DNA of 6,122 bases. It comes from Clostridia bacterium. Lineage in GTDB: Bacteria > Bacillota > Clostridia > Oscillospirales > Acutalibacteraceae. Every line of letters starts with the position of its first letter. Positions within the stretch are counted from its first letter, which is position 1. The notes under the pieces were generated by a model. It was not told the origin of the DNA and did not search any database. It was given only the letters and a program-made list of their open reading frames with translations. The translations under genes were made by a program, and so were the position numbers. Shown here one piece after another: positions 1-5,015 of the stretch. The DNA lies in the NCBI GenBank assembly GCA_900754145.1, contig CAAEBW010000163.1, positions 1-6,122 on the forward strand, given 5' to 3'.

Positions 1-4
1 ATAA

Positions 5-1093
5 TTATTCACCTAAAATTAAGTCTTCAAGAGATAAAATCTCAACCTTATCCTGATTTACCGATTTAAGGGCGGCATATTCCGAAACGCAGGCGGTAAC
101 AATAACATTTTCTTTTATGCTTTCGGCGTTGAAAATTCTGCGTGCGGCAACCTCTGCTATAACATCGGGGATATACTCCGCCATAAGAAGATTGCCCGCC
201 CAAATCGTTTCCTTGCGGTTAAGGAATAACTCGTGAAGCTCCGCAAAGGCTTTTACGATTTCGCGAGGCTCCTCGGTTTCCTCAAGGTCGCGCGAGAGCT
301 GATACGGATCCTGGTAAACAACGGTTTTACCGGTATTCTTTGCCGCAAGCTTTCCGTCCTTAATAAGACCTGCTACAAACGAGGTGTATGTAACAGCGGC
401 CGCTTTAACCTCGATTCCGTATTCCTTGTAAAGCTGTTTTACGGTCTTTGCATCGGTCGGGTCATAAAGAACAACCGTCTTATAGCCGCCGAAAACTTGT
501 GCCGCGTTTTCCATCTGCTTTTTGGTTTCGTCCGCCGCGCTGATAAGGAAATCAAGCTGTGCGCCGCTTGCAGGTTCGTTCTCTAAAACGGTAAAGCTTA
601 CGTTTGCCTTTTCGAGTATCTTAATTGCCTTTACAGCCTGCTCGGGTACTTTATAACGCGCATCGGCTCCTAAATAAAGTAAAGTATCGGTCTTTTCGCT
701 GTGAGCGGCAATCGCCTTTTTAAGGTCGGCGGAAAGCTCGGTTTCGCCGTAGGCGTTGCCTGTATCAAGGCAGTTATCAACAAGCTTATTGATGTAATCG
801 GGAAGCTTGTTTTCGAGCGCCGCCTTAAGTCTTACTTCCTTTGCGAACATAACAGGGTCCCAACCTGTAGTACAGTCATTTACACAGCCGCCGCAGGTGC
901 AGCACTCATATATATTATCCATTATTTCGGATAAATCAATCGCACCGCGGTTTACAAGGGAGATACCGAGCGCGCGGGCACGGGCAGTGCTTCTCTCGTG
1001 ACCTGTTGCGTTGCCTATCGGGCAGATGTGATGGCACATCCAGCAAAAACGGCAGGAATCAACATGTTGTTTAGCTTTTTCAGATAAATTCAT
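5..1093 (-). CDS. (4Fe-4S) dicluster electron-transfer protein, HdrD/GlcF-like, with eroded CCG domains
   Basis: This 362-residue protein probably accepts electrons from the flavoprotein encoded just upstream and passes them to an unidentified cytoplasmic or membrane acceptor. Seen: two ferredoxin-type cysteine sets near the N-terminus, C14-C17-C20-C24-P25 and C64-C67-C70-C74, each with CxxCxxCxxxC spacing for one [4Fe-4S] cluster. The rest (about 135-345) keeps the outline of two tandem cysteine-rich CCG modules of HdrD, GlcF and GlpC: the strand at 137-142, the linker GNAYGE at 112-117, QDPY at 261-264 where the family has HDPC, and TACVSE at 333-338 where it has ACPxC. Nearly all ligand cysteines are gone; C335 remains. 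No transmembrane segment is visible. The ATG at 1091-1093 follows a perfect AGGAGGA with 7-nt spacing. It is last of three genes visible in the operon, 16 bp after the flavoprotein stop. The reading frame is intact, so it is not an obvious pseudogene. The family assignment is confident; the electron acceptor is unknown. Confidence 0.85.
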   Translation of the reverse strand: MNLSEKAKQHVDSCRFCWMCHHICPIGNATGHERSTARARALGISLVNRGAIDLSEIMDNIYECCTCGGCVNDCTTGWDPVMFAKEVRLKAALENKLPDYINKLVDNCLDTGNAYGETELSADLKKAIAAHSEKTDTLLYLGADARYKVPEQAVKAIKILEKANVSFTVLENEPASGAQLDFLISAADETKKQMENAAQVFGGYKTVVLYDPTDAKTVKQLYKEYGIEVKAAAVTYTSFVAGLIKDGKLAAKNTGKTVVYQDPYQLSRDLEETEEPREIVKAFAELHELFLNRKETIWAGNLLMAEYIPDVIAEVAARRIFNAESIKENVIVTACVSEYAALKSVNQDKVEILSLEDLILGE

Positions 1094-1100
1094 TTGTTTT

Positions 1101-1107
1101 TCCTCCT
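1101..1107 (-). promoter_or_regulatory. Strong Shine-Dalgarno of the Fe-S protein gene
   Basis: On the minus strand AGGAGGA lies 7 nt before the ATG at 1091-1093 and 2 nt after the TAA (1110-1112) of the flavoprotein gene. The placement fixes the start of the Fe-S gene and suggests that ribosomes finishing the flavoprotein could reinitiate here, giving matched amounts of the two subunits. The site is seen directly; coupling is inferred. Confidence 0.85.
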
Positions 1108-1109
1108 AA

Positions 1110-2546
1110 TTAAAGACCTAACTTAAACGGATTCATAATACCGTTCGGGTCAAGCGTTTTCTTAAGTCCTTCAAATACCTGCATAGCGGGGCCGTACTGC
1201 TCCTTCATAAGTCTTCCGAGCTTTATACCCACGCCGTGGTGGTCGTTTACAACGCCGCCGTGAGCAAGCGCTGTGCGAACGCCGCAGGTCCAAACCGCCT
1301 GATGAAGTCTTAATGCCTCAACCGGATCCTCGGGAACATCCTTACCGTCAATGATAAAGCGGTCGTAAACCATTGCGCCCCACTCATACCAATGTGAGAA
1401 ATGCGCGATAAATCTTGCCTGCGGGAAGTTTGTTTCAATGGCCTCTTTCATAGCCCAGTAGATTTCCTCAATCTTGCCGTAGGGGGCTATTGTGTCCATT
1501 GTGCCGAACATCTGCGGAATATCCATCATATGACCGGGATAGAAGAAGGTGATCTTCTCTTCCCACCACTTTTTGCCGTATTCATCGCCTAAGTCCTCGG
1601 CTCCGTATTTCGCGAAGGTCTTAAGGAGTATCTTTTCCTCAACCTCAACCATTTCGCGGTCACCCTCGTAGGCTATGTTCATAAAGGCACCCTTACGCTC
1701 AACGCCAACAATCTTCTTAATAAGTGTGGAAGTCTCCGCCTCGTCATAAAGACGCATTACAGAGGGCTTAAACTTCTGCAAAAGCTCGCGGGACGCCTTG
1801 AACGCACCCTCCATATCCTGGAAGAGGAAGCCCCTGAAACGGCGTTCCTCGGGCTGGTCGAAAATGCGGATCTGCGCCTTGGTTATAATTCCGAGAGTAC
1901 CCTCAGAGCCGATAAATATCTGATTTAAGTCAGGACCCGCGGCGTGCTTCGGTGCGGGAGAGGTATTGATAATATCGCCGTTCGGGAGCACTACCTCCAT
2001 CTGAAGCACCATATCGTCAATCTTGCCGTATTTGGTTGAGCATACGCCGATACCGCGGTGAGCCAAAAAGCCGCCTACAGTCGAGCATGTAAGACTTGAG
2101 GGATAGTGCATTGTAGCCTTGCCTACCTCGTTTGCCGCCCATTCAATATGCTTATAGATAGCGCCTGTGCCGCACTCTATGTACATACCGTCGGTATTTA
2201 CCTCGTAAATCTTGTTCATTCTCTTGGTGTCAAGAACGATGCCGCCACATACGGGGATGGCACCGCCCTGTGTGCCGCCGCCGGCACCCCAGGTGGTAAC
2301 GGGGAGCTTGTAGTAATTGGCAATTTTAACAACCTTTGATACTTCTGTCGCATCCTTCGGGCAGACAACAAAATCCGCCTCGGGCATACGGCAGCCGCGG
2401 TCTGCCCACATACGGGACAGCCAATAGTAGTCCACGCTGTGGGTCACCTTGTCGATAGCGCGTGTGGAGCAGTTTTCCTTGCCTACCGCGTCCTCAAGCT
2501 CGGTGAGAATCATTGCAAACAAAAATTCGTTCATCTGGTACTGCAT
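1110..2546 (-). CDS. FAD-binding oxidoreductase (FAD_binding_4 / VAO superfamily), alkyl-DHAP-synthase-like active site
   Basis: This 478-residue cytoplasmic flavoprotein probably oxidises an alcohol or hydroxy acid and hands the electrons to the adjacent Fe-S protein. Seen: an N-terminal FAD-binding half with PKDATEVSKVVKIA at 63-76, the pyrophosphate loop WGAGGGTQGG at 86-95, STVGGF at 155-160, and FIGSEGTLGI at 211-220. The C-terminal half ends with HGGVVNDHHGVGIKLG (429-444) and LDPNGIMNP (465-473). Glycolate oxidase GlcD and D-lactate dehydrogenases usually have SGEHGIG where this protein has NDHHGVG. R265 in PSVMRLYDEAE and Y394 in SHWYEWGAMVYDRF align by eye with the catalytic Arg and Tyr of alkyl-DHAP synthase, and H436-H437 with two of its three histidines; the first is replaced by D435. 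The ATG at 2544-2546 has AAGGAG 8 nt upstream; M5 is a less likely start. It lies 20 bp after the isomerase gene. The superfamily is certain, the substrate unknown. True ether-lipid synthase activity is unlikely next to an Fe-S partner. Confidence 0.9.
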   Translation of the reverse strand: MQYQMNEFLFAMILTELEDAVGKENCSTRAIDKVTHSVDYYWLSRMWADRGCRMPEADFVVCPKDATEVSKVVKIANYYKLPVTTWGAGGGTQGGAIPVCGGIVLDTKRMNKIYEVNTDGMYIECGTGAIYKHIEWAANEVGKATMHYPSSLTCSTVGGFLAHRGIGVCSTKYGKIDDMVLQMEVVLPNGDIINTSPAPKHAAGPDLNQIFIGSEGTLGIITKAQIRIFDQPEERRFRGFLFQDMEGAFKASRELLQKFKPSVMRLYDEAETSTLIKKIVGVERKGAFMNIAYEGDREMVEVEEKILLKTFAKYGAEDLGDEYGKKWWEEKITFFYPGHMMDIPQMFGTMDTIAPYGKIEEIYWAMKEAIETNFPQARFIAHFSHWYEWGAMVYDRFIIDGKDVPEDPVEALRLHQAVWTCGVRTALAHGGVVNDHHGVGIKLGRLMKEQYGPAMQVFEGLKKTLDPNGIMNPFKLGL

Positions 2547-2554
2547 TTTTTTAT

Positions 2555-2560
2555 CTCCTT
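2555..2560 (-). promoter_or_regulatory. Shine-Dalgarno of the flavoprotein gene
   Basis: AAGGAG on the minus strand ends 8 nt before the ATG at 2544-2546 and lies within the 20-bp gap after the isomerase stop (2567-2569). It supports the first Met rather than M5 as the start. No room is left for a separate promoter, so the genes are probably co-transcribed. Confidence 0.75.
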
Positions 2561-2566
2561 TTAATT

Positions 2567-3970
2567 TTAATCTAATGAGGTATCTATTTTAAGATTCGGC
2601 ACATACTTACAGAACTCGCGGAGCTCCTTTGTATAGTCGCCCTCAATTTCACAGAAATGGTGGATATACGGACCGTCTAAAAGTCTGTCCTCCACCGCCT
2701 GCAAATTGTCAAACTCGCCCCAGATATATGTGCCGTGGGTCTGCGGTCCTGCTGTAGTATGGCATTTAAGCGGTAAAAGCATATAATCTCCGCTCTCCTG
2801 ATCCATACGGGCGACGGTGTATTCGCCGTCCTTTGCCCTGAACCATTCGCGCTGATTTACAAGAAGCGCCTCGGAATCGGGTGCCTTGACAGAAAGCGGG
2901 AAGGGTCCGCAATGCCATAAAAGCTCGGCGTTTTTATTTTCGGGGTGGCGAACCGTAAACTCGCCCAAAAACGGCTTTTTCTTGCCGAACGAAGCGCAGG
3001 AAAGCAGAAGCATTGTAATAGCGCAATGAATATCGCTTTCACAGGAAATGATGTAGCCTAAATCGTTTAAAATTCCGTAAACCGCGCAGGGGGCAAGTCC
3101 GTCAAACATCTGCGGAGTGGCTGTCCAGCACTCGGCGGAAATAATATCAAGTTTGTTTTCCTCAAAGAGCCGCTTATATGTAACGGCAAGGGTCGCCATA
3201 CGGTTTACATACTGAGGAGTAAGCTCATCAAGGGTATAATTTTTAAGTATGTAATCCTCAATTTCGGCAATTTCTTCTTTACAGCTTTCTGCGGTTTCGT
3301 TAAACATATTCTGAATTACCGCCATATTAAAGGGGGTGATGCGAAGACCGAACTTCTCCATAAGCTCGCCCTCGTTCCAGATTACCGAATAGAAGGGCGC
3401 GGGGCGGATTCCTATCTGACCGATACGCATATTGTTGAAATTCTTTACCATACAAGCGACGCGGGTGAAGCTTTCAAAGCCCTCCTTAAATTCGTCCGAC
3501 TCAACTCTGCAACAAGGCAGGTGCGAGAACGGAATGTGAAAGCGCTGAAGCTGGCGGGAAACCCCGAAAATACCGCACTGGGAATCGGTCGGTCTCATAC
3601 CGTGCTCATAATACTCGTCGTCAAGCGGCGCCCACAAAAGCACGGGCTTGCCGAGAGCCTTAGCAAGCTGTGCGGCGGCTTCTTCATTTCCGAAGTTGCA
3701 GTTGATTATCACAACCGCGTCAACATTTTCTGCCTTAAAACGCTCGACGATATCATCAGCGGATTTTTCGTCAAATATAAGGTCGGCACAGCCGAGTCCC
3801 TTACTGTCGGCAAAGCTTACGTTTTCGTTTGCAAAATTGTTTTCTATGTAATCGACAAACCTGTGACCGCGCTCCTCGGCGGAAACCCATGTTAAAAAGG
3901 TTTTTGCCGGACGGTTGGTCGTGTTGCGGCGCATCGGCACAAGTCCTATTTTTACATTGTAATCAAGCAT
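2567..3970 (-). CDS. L-fucose/L-arabinose isomerase-family sugar isomerase
   Basis: This 467-residue protein should interconvert an aldose and a ketose, using a divalent metal, in the cytoplasm. Seen: an N-terminal KIGLVPMRR (7-15) typical of family starts, a Rossmann-like region with DAVVIINCNFGNE (84-96), and a C-terminal catalytic half containing SAECW (278-282), CESDIHCA (310-317), FLGEF (334-338), LWHCG (351-355) and PYIHHF (434-439). By spacing, E311, E337, H353 and H437 or H438 match E306, E333, H350 and H450 of E. coli AraA; in FucI the second acidic ligand is Asp. Length is near AraA (about 500) and shorter than FucI (about 590). It has 16 cysteines, which suits an anaerobe. The ATG at 3968-3970 is preceded by AAAGGGG (3982-3988) at 11-nt spacing, a mediocre ribosome site. 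It is the first gene of the operon, divergent from the RpiR regulator. The fold family is confident. The sugar (fucose, arabinose or another) cannot be told, and an epimerase-like or sugar-acid substrate is possible. Confidence 0.85.
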   Translation of the reverse strand: MLDYNVKIGLVPMRRNTTNRPAKTFLTWVSAEERGHRFVDYIENNFANENVSFADSKGLGCADLIFDEKSADDIVERFKAENVDAVVIINCNFGNEEAAAQLAKALGKPVLLWAPLDDEYYEHGMRPTDSQCGIFGVSRQLQRFHIPFSHLPCCRVESDEFKEGFESFTRVACMVKNFNNMRIGQIGIRPAPFYSVIWNEGELMEKFGLRITPFNMAVIQNMFNETAESCKEEIAEIEDYILKNYTLDELTPQYVNRMATLAVTYKRLFEENKLDIISAECWTATPQMFDGLAPCAVYGILNDLGYIISCESDIHCAITMLLLSCASFGKKKPFLGEFTVRHPENKNAELLWHCGPFPLSVKAPDSEALLVNQREWFRAKDGEYTVARMDQESGDYMLLPLKCHTTAGPQTHGTYIWGEFDNLQAVEDRLLDGPYIHHFCEIEGDYTKELREFCKYVPNLKIDTSLD

Positions 3971-4013
3971 TTTTCACCAAACCCCTTTTATCCGCATAAA
4001 GCGATTATTTACA

Positions 4014-4047
4014 TTTATAATATAATAAAAAGCAAATGCAAGCGCAA
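4014..4047 (-). promoter_or_regulatory. Candidate promoter of the isomerase operon
   Basis: On the minus strand two overlapping options exist: TTGCGC (4042-4047) with 17 bp to TATATT (4019-4024), and TTGCAT (4036-4041) with 16 bp to TATAAA (4014-4019). Both have good -10 boxes and poor -35 boxes (3/6), the pattern of a weak or regulated promoter. Transcription would start near 4005-4012, leaving a leader of about 40 nt before the isomerase ATG. The choice between the two cannot be made by eye. Confidence 0.45.
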
Positions 4048-4050
4048 CAC
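4036..4050 (+). promoter_or_regulatory. Possible cre-like (CcpA) site over the operon -35 region
   Basis: ATGCAAGCGCAACAC fits the catabolite-responsive element consensus WTGNAANCGNWNNCW at 13 of 15 positions, with a perfect left half and CG core but mismatches at the two last positions. It overlaps both candidate -35 elements of the isomerase operon, where a repressor would act. It is also the only GC-richer patch in the AT-rich gap. A chance match cannot be excluded. Confidence 0.25.
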
Positions 4051-4054
4051 GAAA

Positions 4055-4071
4055 ATGAAAATATTTTTTAT
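4055..4071. promoter_or_regulatory. Operator 2: imperfect second copy of the palindrome
   Basis: ATGAAAATATTTTTTAT matches the 17-bp core of operator 1 at 15 of 17 positions: one half-site (4055-4062) is identical and the other has two changes. Its centre (4063) is 51 bp from that of operator 1 (4114), about five helical turns, so proteins on both sites would face the same side. It lies 4 bp upstream of the regulator's -35 box and just upstream of the candidate -35 region of the isomerase operon, about 50 bp before that operon's likely start. AT-richness could produce a partial match by chance, hence moderate confidence. Confidence 0.55.
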
Positions 4072-4075
4072 TTAT

Positions 4076-4104
4076 TTGACTTTTTTCTAAAAAAATGGTA
4101 TAAT
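4076..4104 (+). promoter_or_regulatory. Sigma-A promoter of the RpiR-family regulator
   Basis: TTGACT (4076-4081, 5/6 to consensus) and TATAAT (4099-4104, perfect) are separated by 17 bp. A TG at 4096-4097 adds an extended -10 element. The expected transcription start is near 4110-4112, giving a leader of about 25 nt before the regulator ATG at 4136. The start point falls inside the perfect palindrome at 4105-4123, so bound regulator should block initiation. Confidence 0.85.
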
Positions 4105-4123
4105 AATGAAAATAATTTTCATT
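4105..4123. promoter_or_regulatory. Operator 1: perfect 19-bp palindrome at the regulator's transcription start
   Basis: AATGAAAATAATTTTCATT is a perfect inverted repeat with 9-bp arms around a single central A at 4114. The core TGAAAAT...ATTTTCA resembles the TGAAA/TTTCA operators known for RpiR/MurR-family regulators. It begins directly after the -10 box and covers the predicted start site. Autorepression by the protein encoded at 4136-4975 is the simplest reading; the binding itself is inferred. Confidence 0.75.
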
Positions 4124-4135
4124 TAGAGGTGCAAA

Positions 4136-4975
4136 ATGGAATCTATCATACATAAAATCAGGGGTCTTTATTCCGCGATGGGTCCCGCGGAAAAAAGAAT
4201 AGCCGATTATATCCTTGCGGACACGCAAGGAATAATCAGCTATTCAGTCACTGAGCTTGCCGAAAAATGCGGCTGCGGCGACGCAACGGTTGTACGCTTT
4301 TCGCGCCGTGTCGGCTTCGATGGCTTTCAGGCGCTTAAAATCGGTATTGCGGGAGAGATAGGCTCAACCTCCTCGGTCGGTACGGAGATAACGAAAAACG
4401 ATACCTGCTTTGAGATTTTTAAAAAGCGGATAAACGATATTTCGCTGTCGCTTCAAAGCACGGAAAGCGTTTTAAACGAGCAGACCCTTGAAAGGGCGGC
4501 GCAATTAATTATGAAGGCGCACCGTATTGCGGTTTTCGGACTCGGAAATTCCGCCGCTATCGCCATGGATGCGGCGCATAAATTCCTGAGGCTCGGGCTT
4601 GACGCGCAAAGCTGTACCGACAACCATATGCAGGCTATAATAGCCTCTCATTTAGACCGCCAGAGTGTTGCAATAGGCATTTCACATTCGGGATCGTCTA
4701 AAGACATTGTAGATGCTCTGCGCCTTTCCAAAATAGGCGGAGCCACCACAATATGCCTTACAAATTTCGGCTCCTCCCCTATTCTTGAAGCGTCGGATAT
4801 AGTTATTTATACAAAATCCGAGGAAACCAAACACTCCATTCTCGGAATGAGCTCGCGTATAGCCCAGCTTACTATTTTCGACGCGATATACACATATATA
4901 GTAATACACTCCGATAAAGCGGCGGTGCAGGCTATTTACAATACCGAAATTGCTCTGCAAAATAAAAAATATTAA
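4136..4975 (+). CDS. RpiR/MurR-family transcriptional regulator (HTH + SIS)
   Basis: This 279-residue DNA-binding regulator probably controls the divergent isomerase operon and itself in response to a phosphorylated sugar. Seen: an N-terminal HTH_6 domain (about 1-76) with the recognition region SVTELAEKCGCGDATVVRF (37-55) followed by GFDGFQALK (60-68), a linker, then a C-terminal SIS domain (about 120-255) starting RIAVFGLGNSA (130-140). The SIS phosphosugar loop is ISHSGSSKD (182-190), with serines 183, 185, 187 and 188 available for phosphate. Length is the usual 270-290 for the family. The ATG at 4136-4138 follows AGAGGTG (4125-4131). No transmembrane or extra domain is present. It is divergent from the operon and shares its control region, which contains two palindromes. 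Family members can repress or activate. Autorepression is favoured by the operator over its start site; the effect on the operon is open. The effector is presumably a phosphorylated product of the isomerised sugar. Confidence 0.93.
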   Translation: MESIIHKIRGLYSAMGPAEKRIADYILADTQGIISYSVTELAEKCGCGDATVVRFSRRVGFDGFQALKIGIAGEIGSTSSVGTEITKNDTCFEIFKKRINDISLSLQSTESVLNEQTLERAAQLIMKAHRIAVFGLGNSAAIAMDAAHKFLRLGLDAQSCTDNHMQAIIASHLDRQSVAIGISHSGSSKDIVDALRLSKIGGATTICLTNFGSSPILEASDIVIYTKSEETKHSILGMSSRIAQLTIFDAIYTYIVIHSDKAAVQAIYNTEIALQNKKY

Positions 4976-4995
4976 AGCTCTCTTGTCATAATTTC

Positions 4996-5007
4996 AAGCT
5001 TCGGCTT
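4996..5007. terminator. Small UUCG hairpin between converging genes
   Basis: AAGC-TTCG-GCTT can form a 4-bp stem closed by a stable UUCG tetraloop, in the 40-bp gap between the stop of the regulator (4973-4975) and the stop of the beta-helix gene (5016-5018). Position suggests a shared terminator, but the stem is short and neither side has a clear U-tract, so this is weak. On the minus strand the loop reads CGAA, not UUCG. Confidence 0.3.
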
Positions 5008-5015
5008 ATTAGATG

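Larger units (their letters stand above)
3971..4135. promoter_or_regulatory. Divergent control region between the isomerase operon and the RpiR regulator
   Basis: This 165-bp AT-rich gap separates two divergent start codons. It contains a strong plus-strand promoter, a weaker candidate minus-strand promoter, two copies of an RpiR-like palindrome and one cre-like sequence, each listed separately. An open frame running from 4228 back to 3974 crosses the gap but has no ribosome site and no recognisable protein, so the gap is treated as regulatory rather than coding. No riboswitch-like structure was seen. Confidence 0.85.

Noticed and set aside
5..1093. Calling the Fe-S protein gene a pseudogene because the CCG cysteines are missing
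   Set aside because: The frame is intact over 362 codons, the start has a perfect Shine-Dalgarno, the ferredoxin cysteines are all kept and the family outline persists to the C-terminus.
1110..2546. Naming the flavoprotein GlcD or D-lactate dehydrogenase
   Set aside because: The overall fold fits, but the C-terminal motif NDHHGVG and the Arg/Tyr positions differ from the SGEHGIG class, so a specific name would overstate the evidence.
3521..3895. Open frame of 124 codons on the plus strand antisense to the isomerase gene
   Set aside because: It lies wholly within the strongly supported isomerase gene and gives no recognisable protein; the same holds for the plus-strand frames inside the Fe-S, flavoprotein and beta-helix genes.
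3971..4135. Riboswitch or attenuator in the divergent gap
   Set aside because: Leaders on both sides would be only about 25 and 40 nt, too short for known sugar riboswitches, and the only clear inverted repeat is an AT-rich operator-like palindrome.
3974..4228. Open frame of 84 codons on the minus strand across the divergent gap
   Set aside because: It starts inside the regulator gene, has no ribosome binding site, overlaps promoter and operator sequences, and its product has no recognisable domain. It is a by-product of AT-rich sequence.
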